A stretch of 64,000 nucleotides of DNA from Heterodera schachtii (GCA_023374025.1 SIJG01000120.1:100569-164568), one strand, 5' to 3'; counted from the first letter of the stretch, positions 1 through 15,090 are shown. Notes: generated from the sequence alone by a model not told the origin. Numbers and translations: made by a program.

Positions 1-3000
1 TTTTATTTATTTTAAATTCAACTATTAATTATTGCAACAATTTAAGTGTAAATAAAATTATAATCGAAGGATGTTTCTCGAAAGTAACAAAAATTTAAAA
101 ATTCTTTTAAAATTTTAAACATTTTTTTGACAATTTTTAATTTATACAATAATTTAATTGCTTAAAAAATCATCGGTTTTGTGCGTATCGGGCAACGGAA
201 AAACCCGCAGTGCGAAGAATAAAGAAAATTTTAACAAAAAAAAAAAAAAAATTATCGACCAATTAATTCACTACGCAGTCATTCTTGATCTAAATTTTTT
301 TAAATAAATCCAATTGAAAAAAGCCTAACATAATTCTTTAATTGTATAAGAGAAACCGAGCACATATAAAAATGGTTTTATGCATTTATTTAAATAAATT
401 TATTTATTTATATTATTTTTCTTTATTTGAAATAAATTGAGGAATACCAGACCGATACTAAAAATAATTGAGAGAAATAAACAATAACTATTTAAATAAT
501 ACAATATTTTTAAAAAATTAAAAATTCGTATTAAGCTTTAAAGCAATTAAGGACAATAAATATCACTTTTTTTCTCTTAATAAATCAAAAAATTAACTAA
601 ATAACTTAAAAAGCATTTTATTTTATATTCTTAATTATAAAATACAAGAAAATTCAACGTCTTATTAAATATATAATTATTTTATATTAACTTTAAAACA
701 ATATTTATCATGTCAGAATAAATGAAAAAAACAAGATAAAAAATAATACTAATAAAATTTCATTTCTAGGAAAACCAAAATTTCAGTATTTTGTAAAATT
801 GAAAAATAAATCATATTTAAAATTCGTAATCAAAAGCTTAAATTAAACCTTATGAATTTTTTAAAGAGAAAAATATTAAAATAATGTAAAAATTTCTATT
901 AAAAATATAAATATAAATATAAATATGGGACTTAAACAAAAAATATTAATAAAAAAAATTAGCTTAATCACTTAAAAAGCATTTTATATTTTTTTAATAG
1001 ATTAAGTTTCAAAAAGATAATAAGAAAAACCAAAATATAAAGATAAATTTAAAGAATATAAATGGATGTAAGACAAATATAATATAACAGATTTAAATTA
1101 TTTAATATTATTTGTTTACCTTTTTAGATGCTTTAGAGACTTAGCTCCCCATTTTCTTATTACTTTGTTAGATTATTTTGGCAAATGAATAGATTAATAT
1201 TCTTTTAATTTTTTTTCATATTTATATTAAAATATTATTGTAAATAAAATATAATTAATAAAAATAATTCATTGTTGTGCAAATTATTATTTTTTTGAAT
1301 TATCAAATGATTAAGTAAAACTTTCTAAGTTTTAATTAAATATTAAAATTGTTAATATTAATCATTGAATATTTTATTATTTAATACTTTTATTATGAAA
1401 AGTACTAAGGTTAATGTTTTTTTTTTGGTTTATACTCAATAAATGTTCTTATTTTCTGGTTAATAGCCTTAAGTTGAAATGCATTTTTAAAAATTGATGT
1501 TTTGGGTTTAATTTTAATAATTTGTTAATTAAAAGACGAATTAGTTGTTCAGTTTTAATTAATCAGATTTATTTTTTAGTTTGATTTTATATAAATAATA
1601 TTACTGTATTAATTAATTATTAATTCCTATTTTTCACTCCCTTGTTGGTCAAAAAGATATTGTGCCATACAAACAAGAATGTTTATTATCATTTTTTCAT
1701 AAATTATATATATAAATTTATTTATTGTCGTAATTTTTGATAAATTTTTTTAAGTTTTTATTATTAAGTTCATCATGTCTTATGTCATTTTTGTAAAATA
1801 TAAAAATTATATCTAAAATATTTACATAGTTCTTTTTTATCTTCCTCTTTAATTAATTATTAATTCGTTTTGAAATAATTTCGTTTATTTGTTTTCTATA
1901 AATTTTTTTAATTGAAAATTTCAAGGTCGCGTTAAGAGAGAAACATAAAAAACTTATAAAATTTTTATTTTATTTTTTACCTTTTAAATCAAATATTATC
2001 GATAATCAATTAAACTTTTAATACACTATATGTTTTTAAATTTTCTTTTTTCACACCACTTTCCATTTTTTCACTAATCACTACAGGTGTTTTTAATTGG
2101 TTTGGTAATTAAATGGCAAAAGAAATATCAAAAAAATTTTACATTTACTAAGTTTAAATTGTTCAATTGTTTTCTATATGATTTGTTTAAATTATTATAT
2201 TCAAAATTGGTTTGAAAGATTTTTCTTATAATTTTAACATTTATTATATTTTTATATTAATAAAATATTTGCCTAACTTAATTTTTAAAAAATCTATTTT
2301 TCTATACAGTAACTTGGCCTGGTGTCGTGTAAATTTTCCCAATGTGGCTGGTGTTTGAATTTTTTGATCCAATATGTACATATAAAATAAATCATTAATT
2401 AATTTTTGTTTCATTAATTTTTAAGATATCTCATATTATTTTTTATCTTTACTATCCATCGAACAAAATAATTTTCATTTGGAATTGAGTAATTATGACC
2501 ATTAATGCATCTACAATTTGAAATTTTTTTTACAGTATGCTTTAAATTGTGCACATGTTTTCCTTAGGGGTTTAATCACAATTTTTAATTGCATAAACTT
2601 GAAATAAAAAAAACAGATTTTACTGTCGAAAATCAGAATAATTTTTTCAAATTACTTCAAATAAATTAATTTAGAAATTTTGCGATTTTTTAGCAAGGCG
2701 ACAATTTTTTTTGTTTATAAAAACTTTGCTTAATCTTCATGTATGTTATTGACATTTCAATTATTTGAAAAATGTATTATTAACAAATTTTTTTTCGATT
2801 TTGAGCCTTTACGAATTTTTGGACTCGGCGATGCCAAGCAATTATGTTTTGTTATTGTTTGTATTTTCACTTTATAAAATGAATTTTTTATTCAATTTAA
2901 AATATTTTATTTCTGCATGTTCATTTCACCACAGTTATCTTGTCAAGATGTTGTTTGGAATCTGTGTTCTTCAACTCAATTGGCGTTGTTTTTGAGGGAC

Positions 3001-6000
3001 ATGTCACATTCTTCACAAGATAGTTTTATTTTAAATATTTAAAGCACATTCTGATGTTATATAATTTAAGTCGTATTCTGACATGACTTACAAATTAGAA
3101 CACCATTTCAATTAAAGAAAATAATCTTTGGTAAAATATTCTAAATAGAATACTAAAGAATCTGCTATTAAATTTAAAAATCATTTAAAAAGAAACAGAT
3201 TCATTTATATCTTCATTTATTAAATGATTTATTTTCTTTAAATTTTTATTTTGTGATGTTATTTTAAAAAATGATATAAATATTTATTTTTATTATGTTT
3301 TTTTGCGCTATTTAAAATGCGGTGTTCTTTTTCAAAATTTTTCATTCATTTATTCTTGCATTTTACGGTGTAGACAGGTAATATAGCAAATTTAGTTAAC
3401 TTTTAACATGATTATGGTGATAAAATTATTAATTATAATAAATTTATTTTTTTTTTATTTTAGGCATTCAATTTTAAATGTGAATTTTTAATTTTCTATA
3501 TAAATTTAATTTTTTATCTTTTTAAGTTTTTATAATTATATAATAATTTTTCTTTATTTTCCAAGAAGCAATAAGATGATGAATACAAAAAAATACGAAA
3601 ATAAAAAAAAACAAAATTATTAATTATTCATAGAAAAATAAATTACTAAACTTATTTATTCAAATTAATTGATGTGCTTTTCTGAATAAATTAACCACAA
3701 AATATTACTCCTTTTATTCTAGAAAAAAATAATAATATAAAATAAAATATATATTATTAAAAATAATAAAATTTATTATTTTTTATTATTTGATATGAAT
3801 TGAAACAACAGACAGATAAGATACAACGCAATAAAATGATGAAATTTATAAAAAATATTAAAATTTCGAAAAACAAAATTATTAAATAATCATAGAATAA
3901 TAAATTACAAAACTTAATTGATATTTTAAAGGATAATTCAATGGCTTTAATTCTTGCTATCAGAATATTAATGGTTAAAATTGGTTTTGAAAAAATATGA
4001 AAAAGTCAATAATTAAAACAAATAATCATTTCGAATTCAAAAGCAAATGATTAATATAAACGATAAATTTTTAATAAATAAATAAAAATGAATTTTATTA
4101 CAAATAATATATGATTAAATAAATGATTTCGCACTTGTCTCTTTTGAAAAATTTGATTTTTATAATTAAATGAAAAATTATATAAATATCTAAATATAAA
4201 TTTTTTATTGCTACAAATTCAGTTTTACAATGGAAAATAAATTAAGCCTATTTCGTAAAAAATGATTAATATAAAATTGTTTTTAAATACAAAGAATTTA
4301 ATTGAATTTATCTCCAAATGCAAAAAAAATAATAATATATAAAAAATCTTAAAACAGATTTTGAAGCTCAAACGATACTACATTAATTAATTGTTCATTA
4401 CAACAATTAATATTGATAAATTAATAGTAAATAAATCGAATAGTATTTATTTATTTTAAAAATTTTAAAAATGTCATTTTCGCTATAATGAAGTGATTAA
4501 AAGACATGTTATAACATTTACAATGATAAATGGTAACTGAGCATGCAAAGCTTTATTAAAACACATAATACAAGGTTTTATCATACATTTACAAAATTTT
4601 AAACCATAAGCCGTTTTGAAAAGCAAAAAATTCGTCAAATTCGGTGCTGAAGCCCCTCGCAAATTGGCCAATTGGCCTCCTGATTCCCCCCCCCCCCCCC
4701 GTCCCAAGGGCGTAGGTAAGGGGGGAGGGGGCTAAAGGCCCCCCCCCCCCGAAACAAAAAAAGTAAAAATTTTCATCAATTTTTTGAAAATTAAGAAATT
4801 TTCGTAACAAAAGTCATTAAAATTCTCAAAAATTTTCCAGGCGGCGCCTAACGGCACCGCTTTTTAAAAAAATTTTTAGTCTTAGGATTTATTTCTTGCT
4901 AAGGTGTTTATTGGTGTATTTTTAAAATTTTATAATTAATGTATTAATTAATCTTTAAATGCCAATTTATTCATCATTACTGATAATTTTCAAAAAAATG
5001 TTATAATATCTTAGTAATTTATGAATCTGAAAGCATTTTAATTCTATAAAGTAGGCTTTAAAAACAACCAAAATTTTCAATAAATGCCAAAACATTTAAA
5101 AAAATAATATACATCGTGTAAATGTTTTTATTTATTTATTTTGAAATTTATTAAAAAGTTTGAGCATTGTTCATTCATTAAAATTAAAAATGCAAAACTT
5201 AAGTATAATTTGGGATAAAATATTCTCTATTTCTAAATAAGCTAAAGAACTAATAAAACAAAACAATGAAGAATAAAATATTTTTTAAATACAAAGTAAT
5301 GTGAAATGAAAATCGATAATTAGTATATTAAAAAATAATTTTTATTTAAGCATTGAACAAAATATTTTCAAAAAAAAATTGTAAATGAAATGTTTAGAAT
5401 GTTTTTAAAGCATTTCGACAATTTAGCAAGTAAAATAAAAAATTGCTTATTACTATAAAGGATTAAAATATTTTTTAATTTCTATTTATTTATTTAGATA
5501 CATAAATTACTATTTTCAAAAAATGTAAATACAAAAATTAAAAAATTATTATCCTAACAATAATTTTTTAATAAAAATAAACCAATAAAAACAATCGAAA
5601 TTGAATATTTAATTTCGATTATTAAAATAAAATTAGCATAATTGAAAACATCAATATAATTTAATAAATTCTAAAAGGATAATTAAAAGATGTTTATTTA
5701 CTTAATAAATCATTTTCAAATATTTTTTTTTATAAATCATAAAATATTGTTTTAAATGTATTTTTTTAAACCAATGGTTTATAAAATGAAAAACGAATTG
5801 TTAGAATTAAATAAAAAAATACCGTACTAAAACTCTCTATACTTATCTGCCAAAAAAGGGTAGGGCAATAATCATTAGCTTGAAGGAGGGGACCAAGCGA
5901 GTAAAAAAACACTATTAAACAATTTATACAAAAAGTAATAAAGAAAAAAAAACAATTTGAATTTAAAAGTGAATTTTTATTTTATTGTATATTTTAAAAA

Positions 6001-9000
6001 ATATTTGTAAAATTTGCTAAATATAATTGATAAATTAAATAATTTGTCACATTTTAAATTATAAATTTGATAGTTTGAAATATTTAAGAAATTAATTATG
6101 ATTAATAAAAGGCAAGAAAGAAATTTAAAAAAAAATTTATTTAAATAAAAAGCCTTTCACAAAATTTTATTTTTTTACTTGCGAAAAATAAATGTTTTAA
6201 AAAAATATTAAATTTTATTATATTTTTTATAACTTTAAACAAATAAAAAACAATTGTCCTAATGTAAACAATTTTTTAAAATAGAAATTTTCAATTCCAT
6301 TGTATAAAATAAGAATAAAATTATCTTTTTTTATGAAATATTCAAATTGAGAAAAATACACTTAATTTATTTTAACGAAAAGAATTTTATTTTCTTAAAA
6401 AAAATTTTAAAAAAATTTCAATTATATTTTAATTTAAAAAAAACTTGTATTAATAATCGATGGAAGTTAGTATATTTCACAAAATAATTATTTTTTAATA
6501 ATTAAATAATTAATTTACAAAGAAAACCAGAGAAGAATATTATTTTCAATAATGTAATTTAATTTGTGTTATTTCATTAAAAAACGATAATAAAAATATG
6601 TTAACGCATTCAATTCTTTTGATTTGCTTTAATCATAGTGATTTTTGTTATAAGAAAAATTTAATCATAAAAATTAATTAAAAAATAATTGTACAATAAA
6701 ACTATCAATTTGAATATTTAACGTCTCTATTATATCATCATGAAATAATTAAATTAAAAAATATTATTGTTTCTGCATTAACAAATAAGTTTAAAAAATG
6801 TCTTAAAAGTATATTACTTCCAATTAAAAATAGTAATAAAATAAAACAAAATCAAAGTAAAATTTATTATGGAGAATGAAAATCTGAAACTGAGATCGGA
6901 TTCATTATCTGATCGAACTTAATACCCCTACAAACATGCATTTAATCTAACAACAAATATTATATATTAAACAAGAAATTAAGCTAATAAATAAAACGAA
7001 AAAATTACCTCATTTAAAGGGGATATTAAAAAAATAGTAAAATATTCTTTTTAAGAAACAAAATACTAAATTTAATTATAAATTGAAGTTTTAATATTAT
7101 TTTAATAAACAATTCAAATAAAAATCATAACTTAATAAATGCAATTAACGATAATTAAAATAAAAAGCTTTTCAACAGTACCTTAAAATATAAAAAAAAT
7201 ACTAATGATGATATTTATAAAAAAAAATATAGCAAATAAAAATTAAGTATTTCATACATTTATGTTACAATGATTTCTTTAATTGTATAAATTTTAAATT
7301 ATTTCATGACTTAAATATCCACTCTAAATTAAGAATGGAATATGTAATCTGCAAATCTTTTTTTAAATTTTTTAATAAATTAAATTATAAAATAATTTAT
7401 TGAATATTCATTGCTAATAATGAAAATATACATTTTTTATTGTTATTATTTTCATAAAATGCACTTATTTTATAAGTAACAAATTTTATTTTTGCTTTTT
7501 TTGTGTTTAAAATTTTGATTGCATTAAGAAATTTAAATAAAATATTGTTTATGCATGTTTTCTTAATTTATATTGTATTATTAAAAAATAATTTGAAAGT
7601 TTTATTTACTTAATAATATTATTGCATAGACTGAATTATATTTCAATAACAAAATTGATCTATTTTTTTATGTTTGCTATAAATATATTAACTTAAATTA
7701 TTCGTATATTTTTCAACAATTTTTAATTCAATTTTTATATTAATTTTTGGCTTTTTCGTATAAGAACATCCAACCTCATCACGAAATATACGATTAAAAT
7801 GATTCACACATTTATACTTCAGCCAAAATAGGCAAAAAGCTTTATTATTAAAATTTCGCTTGTGTATCAATAAATTTAAATAATTCCGTTTCAAAAATTA
7901 TTATTAATTTAAAATAATTTATTTTACTATTTAATTTTATCTCATGTTCAAATAAGTCATCGTTCTTTTGTAGCCATCTGGGTAAGTTTTATTTATAATT
8001 TAAATTATTGTAAATGTTATTCAAAATAAAGGCTCTCATAATAATTTGTTTAATTTACTTATGTCATATTTACTGTTTTCCTGAGAGCTTAATTTAATTT
8101 ATTTTTTGTTTGAATATTTGAATATGGGCGCATTTGCTTTAATATGCTTATTTGCTTATATCTAATATATAATAAATATATTTATTTTGATCACTTTTTC
8201 CATAACCCTTGAATATTTAGTTTTCAGTACATAAATCTAAAATTAAATCGTGATTTTTTTAATATATTAAGTTTTGTGCTTTTAAATGCGTTAGATTTTA
8301 TTAGTTTATTTAAAATAAAATTATTTTTATATAGGGTGACAAATAAGATATATTCAAAATGTTACCAACAGATTAGGGAATATTGTTTAGAAGATTTATA
8401 ATCTAAAAAATATAATTTATTCGTCATTATTACTATTTGGTTTAATTTTAATGCCTTACTATTGTAAATAATGTAATTAATTTTTTATGTGCTTTTTATT
8501 TTGCAATTTTTCTCATTTGAAACTTAATAATTTTTAAAAAATATGCAGTCTTACGGTCGCGATTTTTGAATAAAAATTAATATTTAAAGTAAAGCGGTTC
8601 TAATGTATAATACATTCTACAAGCACTCAATTTTCGCCACTGTTTTTATGGTACTTTTTTATTTTCTATTAAAAATGATAATAAGATTTTAATTTGTTGA
8701 TTTATCATAAAAGAATCGAATTATTTTTTTACAAAATTTTATTTATTAATTTAATTTATAATTTATAGTAGTGATTTTTACTTCTTAAAACTTATACAAG
8801 AATATTACTTTACGTTTATATTAGAAAATTAAACAAATTAAATAATTTTTTTTTTAATTTAAGAAAAACACAAAAATACCTCAATTCGGAAGTAAAATTT
8901 TTGATTTTCAATTAATTAATTTCTTTACTATTTAATTATTCACTGCACAAAACTTGCTCGAGTGTCAGAATTTGAGCGAGTTGAAGGTGGCATTTTTGAT

Positions 9001-12000
9001 TTAAATATTTATAATATTAAATTATTACATCATTAAAATTTGCATTTAATTCTTTAATTTTGGTAAGTGTTTTATTTATATTGTATTAACTATTTATTTA
9101 AGTTGATTCACTTCAAATTGAATGATTTTTTATGTTTAAAATATAATTATTAATAATTATAAATGTTATTTAAAAATTCTTTTTGATTAACTAACAATTT
9201 AGATTTTAATGAAAATTTATGAAAATATTCTTAATATCATTCCTTTTAATACAGAATTTTGATAATTTAAATAAAGAATGAATCATCAATGAAACATTTT
9301 GTAATTGCTCATAGTTGAGTTATTTTTTTGTTACTAATTTAATTTAAACAATTAGCGAAAATGAAATTATTAAAATTTAATAAAATAAATAAATAGTCTT
9401 CGATTTGTTTACTTTTCTTTAGCAACAATGAAAAGGGCGCGGTATCAGTTTAATTAATGATTTTTATTTATCGAAATTTATAAACCAAAAATTATTGATA
9501 TTTTTTCTTTCCGGGGGCTTTTTTTGTTTTTAATTGGAATATTTTGCGTTGTTTTTAATATTTAATAATTTTCACTGTTAATTTCATGTTTCAGCAGAAG
9601 CATTCCTTATTATTTTCTATTCATCGACCCACAAATATAAATATTCTAATAGGTTTACATTTATGATTAAGCCTTGAATAAAAAATGTATGGCTAATTTT
9701 GTAATAATTTTGTTCATCTTAATTTATGAAATAAATTTAGAATAATTTTAACTTTTGAAAAAATCAATTAAATTCCGAAACTTTTCGTTTACTATTTAAG
9801 AAATAATTATGCATTATCAAAATTTTAAATTTTTAATAATTGGTTTGGTCAATTTTGGTAATTATGAATTCGTAAAAAAAACTCAAGTTCAACTTTCAAC
9901 CGACTGCTCCCATTAATCTTCAGGCATAATATTAAATTGTAATTTTAATTTAAATTGACAGTTTTATTTTATATGCATTAAACTAAATATTAAGCCATTT
10001 GGTGGGCAGTTTTTAAGATTTTTTCCAAAATACTCGTTAAAATCGATAGAATTATGGCACAGATTGCACAGATTGCGTATTTTTTTATCCAATTAAATGA
10101 AGAGCATTTTATTGCATCAAATAAATAGTTATTAAATGATTTTCGAAGCTTTTGAAATTTTTTTAAGTTTTTTTTTCGAATTCTGGTCCGGGGTCCGGAA
10201 TTGGGAAAATACAGAATGTTTTATCTTGAAAATTATTTTTAGAAATTTATTAATTTAAATAATTAATTAAATTAATCTAAATTTCTATATTGGGTGAAAA
10301 TTAATTAATTTATTTTTTACACTATTATATGTTTAATTTTTTACATCATAACTCATTACAAATATTTGTTCAAATTTTGCTGAGAAATTTTGCGACTGAT
10401 CGATGTACAATTATGTAATTAAATCAGTTCGATTTCCAATTTATCATTATCTTGCAATTTTTAATTATAGATAATTTTTAATATAAAAGAAGCAAATTAT
10501 TGTCGTCGATCACGGCTTTTCATTTTCTTTAGTGATTAATAATTTATTTTTAAATATTTATCATGTTGTTATCAGTAACTTTTTATCCATCAGAATTCAA
10601 ACTCATTAATATCAGGCTAGTTTAATATAAACAATATTTTTCATAAAATAATCGCTTGCAGGATATCATAAAAATCTTATATTTTGGATTATGAAATATT
10701 TATATTTTTATTTTAATTTATTGTAAATTTATTTTTAATCTTGTCTTCTTCTGCGATCGTCTGATTCTTTGAATAGCCATTTGCTCATTTGTAAAATTGT
10801 CTTTTAGTTAATATTTATTTGTTTGTTTATTCACTTATTTTTTCAACATTCTCACTTTACATTTTTGTATATCCATAAAAAGGTGTCAGATTTAATTTCC
10901 TTCATAAATTTTTAGTGAAACTACAAATTTTAATTTTGTTTATATAAATAGATAGCACAAACATTTCTCTATAAATTAGTTAAAATTTATTTTTATTGAT
11001 TTAGAAAAAAGTTAGTGACATAATAGTTGGGTCTAAATTTTATGAAATTTTTTTGTCATAACTTTTTATAAAGTTTTGCTAAATTTTGATACTTTTTTTA
11101 AATTCGCCCCATTCATACTTTTTTAGGTTCGCCAATATTGATACTTAATAATTAATAAAATCTCTATAATAATAAAATTAATTGCATGATGGCTCTTTAT
11201 TCAAATTTAAAATTCTTTGGATTTCTCTTTTTGGTTTTCGGTATCTCATCTTGGCCATTAAAACGATTTTCCAGTTTTGTATTAATTATTGATGTGTTTT
11301 TTTACTTTCATGTCTTTTAAGGTAAATCCACTTTTTTGAACACAGATTCTACAAAAAAAGAAATATTTATTTTTCATTTGCTTTTAATAAATATTGTAAT
11401 ATGCAGTATGCAGTAAATATATTAATATTAATTATAAATTATCAAAATTTGCTTTTAAATATTATATTTTAATTTCGTTAATAGGATTTTAAATGTGAGC
11501 CTCACCCATAAATTCGAATTGTTGTTTTACTACCCATGCTTTTAACCTCGTTGATACTCAATTTTTAATTGCTATTTTACGTGCATTTTATAAGTTAAAG
11601 TTAAATATGCATCGTCGACGAAAAGAAAATACAAATTAATATAACAGATTAGATTGCGCCCCCACATTTGAGCCTTACTTTTTCAGCGCCACTTTTGGCG
11701 ACTTTTACACGTTAATTTTTCGCACTTTTTTTTTACCAGCATAGCTCATTTTTATCACAGCTATTTAAGTTTTGCGCTAACTTTTTTAAAGGTGTAATCT
11801 ATCTATAATAATAATGACGAAAATGATACTTTTTCCAATTATCTAAACTTTTTGCAGAAAGTTTTTTACAAATTCTAACTTTAAATTACAAATGGAGAAA
11901 AATTTATAGTAAAAAGCAATTTTTGAGATAATAAAAATATTTTCAATAATTATTAAAATCTTTCAAACGTAAATTTGTACAAAAGCTAAACAATCGAAAT

Positions 12001-12750
12001 AATATTCTTTGTAATATCATGTTTTAACGGTTTCTACTAAAAATGACAAGAAATTATTCAAATTAATTATTATTTTCATTAAGTTTTGAAAAACAATTAT
12101 TTCTTTTGTTAATTTTTTAAATAAAATTTTCTATCTGTTGACCCAATCATTTTCTTTTTGAGGATAATTTTTTTATGATCTTTATTTTTTGTGTTAATTT
12201 TTGTATAGATGTTAAATTAAATATCTAAGTAAATAAATTCATATCTGTTTTCTTTTCTATTTTATATTTTTATTTCAACTGGCTGATATCACTTTTCGTC
12301 ATCATGAACTTTTTGTTAGGTTTTAATAATTGGAAATTATTTTGAGTGAAAATTTACATAAAAGCATAATGTTTATCTACTAAGTGAAAATTAATTATTT
12401 TGTAACAATATTGATTATTAAATATAATGGGTTAAATCACCTTTAAAAAATATTTATTAAAAATTTTTAGTAGGTAATCGAAAAAATGAAACTTAATTTC
12501 AAATCAAGCAATTAAAAATAGGTTGTGATTTAATTAATAGAACTAAATGCATGAGAGCATTTAACTGAATATAAATTCATAAACAAATAATTATCCAATA
12601 TTCATCATGCAAATGGGAAAATGCATATAATGCAACCTAAATAGTTAAAATCTGGCGATGTAACACTTTTGAATATTTTTTTTTCGTTAAAATTAGTCGT
12701 TTTTAAATTATTTTCTTCGAAAAATGTTTAAAACGGCTTTTGGGTTTAAT
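1..12750. other. AT-rich gene-free spacer
   Basis: No credible gene is seen. The few open frames of 60-80 codons are low-complexity and rich in F, L, I, K and N, as expected by chance in this composition. The plus strand is A-rich in about 1-1,100 and 3,540-7,300, and T-rich in about 1,380-3,540 and 7,400-12,750. The only sharp departures are the C and G runs near 4.7 kb and a short GC-rich repeat at 4,840-4,860. Confidence 0.7.
4686..4750. repeat. Paired C-homopolymer tracts
   Basis: A run of about 15 C at 4,686-4,700 and another of about 12 C at 4,739-4,750 flank a short G-rich stretch. Such runs are very unusual in a region of over 80% A+T. They lie just upstream of a copy of the dispersed GC-rich motif at 4,840-4,860. 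They may be part of a decayed repeat element. Homopolymer length is also error-prone in assemblies. Confidence 0.8.
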
Positions 12751-12759
12751 TACATTTGG

Positions 12760-12950
12760 CAATTTTCAGGACTTTTTTGGATTTATTTAGTGCTTTTTTG
12801 GCACTTTTATGTGACTTTTTGGTTATTTTTTCATGACTTTTTTGCATTTTTTGCGACTTTTTGGCATTTTTTATGACTTTTTCGTGACTTTTTGGCGATT
12901 TTTTATGACTTTTCAAGTCGACTTTTTTGAGATTTTTCGTGACTTAAATT
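12760..12950. repeat. Degenerate short tandem repeat GACTTTTTGGCATTTTT
   Basis: The words gactttt(t) and ggcatttttt alternate about ten times with variable spacing, giving a loose 15-25-base period. A related piece sits near 11,690-11,720 (cttttggcgacttttaca). No coding sense is apparent. Confidence 0.65.
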
Positions 12951-13359
12951 CCCATTCCTAGTGATCATAAATTGCTGATCATCAATGTCCAAAAACGTGT
13001 TATGAAGGCCTAACTTTCTGAAAAGGAAACAAATTACTAAAATTTTAATTAATAAGATGGGTAAAATGCAAATTCTTTTATTTTCAAATTATAATAAATT
13101 GAAATATTTCGAATTATGAAACTAACCTAGAAAAACATGTGAAATTGAAATTGAATTTAATTTTTACTCCTTTTTGGCATCTTTAAAGATTGTTTTGATG
13201 CTTTTTAATATTTTTTCTTATTATTAATCGTTTGATTATTAAATAAACAATTTTCGTATTCATTATTTAATTTGTTGGTTATTTTTTTATTTTAAATATA
13301 ATAAATTGATTATAAAATGTTTATTTTTATACAGTTTTTATTAAAAAATAACTTTTAAT

Positions 13360-13534
13360 TAGAGAGCGGTATTTTGAAAAAATACGGATCAGGACCAGGA
13401 CTACGGACTAGGCATCCATATGGACTTACGGACTAAAAACCCGGAAGACCCTTACTCCGTATAAGTCCGTATTGGCCCAAAAAAATACGGACCCGTAAAA
13501 ACCCGTATGCGGGTCCGACCCGTACCCACTCTCT
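13360..13534. mobile_element. 175-base MITE with 9-base target-site duplication
   Basis: The ends form a short inverted repeat: agagagcgg on the left, and ccactctct on the right, which reads agagagtgg in reverse complement. The element is flanked by identical direct repeats acttttaat at 13,351-13,359 and 13,535-13,543. The interior is built from repeated words such as tacggac, cccgta and gggtccg and carries no ORF. A related partial copy lies at 44,328-44,425. A 9-base duplication is typical of Mutator-like transposition (family knowledge), so this is probably a non-autonomous derivative. Confidence 0.75.
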
Positions 13535-13543
13535 ACTTTTAAT

Positions 13544-14640
13544 ATGGTTTTAGTTTTTCAGAACATTTTGTTTTCATTATTATTTTTTAAAATATCATAT
13601 TCATTTATTTTTTATTTGATTATTTATAAATATAAAATATTCCATTGAGTATTTAATTATTTTTAATTAACTTGCAAAATGGCGAAAGAAAATTATCTTT
13701 TGCTTTAACTTTTTTAACATTCATAAAATGTGTATAATAATAATCATTTAATTTTTCAATTCATTTATTTAAAACATGACTGACTTATTCTTTATTTGAT
13801 TAATTTTAAATTTTATTTTTCTTTCATTTTATTAAAAAATAATATTCATAAAATATTTTTAATGTCCTATATAAAATCGTAAAAAAATTTTTGAATAAAG
13901 TAATATCTGTTTAGTTTTTTATTATTTATTTATATTGGTTTTTAAAAGTGTATTATTCTTGAAGCATAAAATTAATATATTAAATTAATTTTAATTAAAT
14001 TATCATTTATAGTAAAATAGATAATTGTTCATAATTATGTTTTTGATTTAATTGTTCTTTATGCTAAAATAATTTATAGAAAGATTAATTTTATAACTTT
14101 TAATTCATTAAATTAATGTTTTATTATAATAAAATACAATTTATATGTATGAATTTGTTAATCTAAATTTTGTTAAATACTCAAAATACTAAAAATATAC
14201 ATTTTCTAAATGAAAATTTCAAACGGTTGGTGTTCATATAAATAAATCCTCAACTTTTAATTTAATTTGAAAATTTACGGCCGTTTCGTGAATTTAATTT
14301 TTAACTTTTAAAAATGTTTGAATTAACGTAAAAAAATTAATGTATGAAATGTTTGAAATTTTTCATACAAAAAATCCTTTATACGCAGGTATTTTCTCAC
14401 AATTTCAAGTTATCCTGAAAACTACGAAAAGAACAGAAAAATAAGCATTTTGAAATTTCCTGAAAAATAAAAATAAATAAAACCGTTCTTTAATTATTAT
14501 TTTATAAATATGATAATTATTAATTCTTTTTTTTTAATATAATTAATTGTAAAATTAGTTTATTTTATCACTTTTTGCTCTTTAATCTCACGACCTCATA
14601 TTGTAATCTTCTCATGCTGCGCCGCGTCGCTAGACTTTTA
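13544..14640. other. AT-rich spacer
   Basis: T-rich sequence without an ORF or recognisable repeat. Nothing supportable is seen. Confidence 0.6.
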
Positions 14641-14684
14641 AAAAATGCATTGCATCCACTCAATATACTTGTATTTTTTTGGGG

Positions 14685-14950
14685 GATTCGGCAGCTTCGC
14701 GGCCTCAAAGGGCTCTCCGCGCCCATTTGGTATTTTGAGGGTTCATTCGGCCGCTTCGCGCCCGTTTTTTAATTTTTGGGGGACATTCGGCCGCTTCGCG
14801 GCCTCAGGACGGGCGCTTCGCGCCCGTCTTTTAATTTTGTGGAGAACATTCGGCCGCTTCGCGGCTTCATGACGGGCGCTTCGCGCCCGTCTTTTAATTT
14901 TGTGGAGAACATTCGGCCGCTTCGCGCCCGTTTTTTAATTTTTTATTAGC
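14685..14950. repeat. GC-rich tandem repeat of perfect hairpins
   Basis: A unit of about 63 bases recurs about four times, the last copy partial. Each full unit holds two palindromes: ggccgc-ttc-gcggcc, and a longer one with 9-base arms (gacgggcgc / gcgcccgtc) and a ttc loop at 14,808-14,828 and 14,871-14,891. The linkers read ttttaattttgtggagaac. The GC-rich hairpins stand out strongly from the AT-rich surroundings. The open frames through the array are by-products of the repeat. Confidence 0.85.
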
Positions 14951-14989
14951 CTTAAAAATAGCTGAAAATAAATCAAAAAATGATTTACA

Positions 14990-15090
14990 CCGTCCGGATT
15001 CGAACTTGCCCCCCGCCTCCCTCAAAATGAATGTCTCAGAATCCCCAATCACACAGGGATTCTGAGGCCTTAACGATGTCACATGGCTAA
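14990..15090 (-). repeat. tRNA-like sequence, probable SINE head or tRNA pseudogene
   Basis: On the minus strand a B-box-like gttcgaatcc (about 15,000) follows an A-box-like stretch (agccatgtgacatcgttaag) by a roughly tRNA-sized distance. Between them is a perfect 11-base inverted repeat, ctcagaatccc / gggattctgag. The T-stem does not pair well, so it is not a functional tRNA by eye. A second, similar unit lies at 15,800-15,880. Confidence 0.4.

Noticed and set aside
2765..2995. 76-codon open frame rich in F, L and Y
   Set aside because: Low complexity, no motif, and expected by chance at this AT content.
14575..14872. Overlapping plus-strand frames with repeated RPFGRF-like peptides
   Set aside because: They are read-through of the GC hairpin repeat; the peptides repeat because the DNA does.
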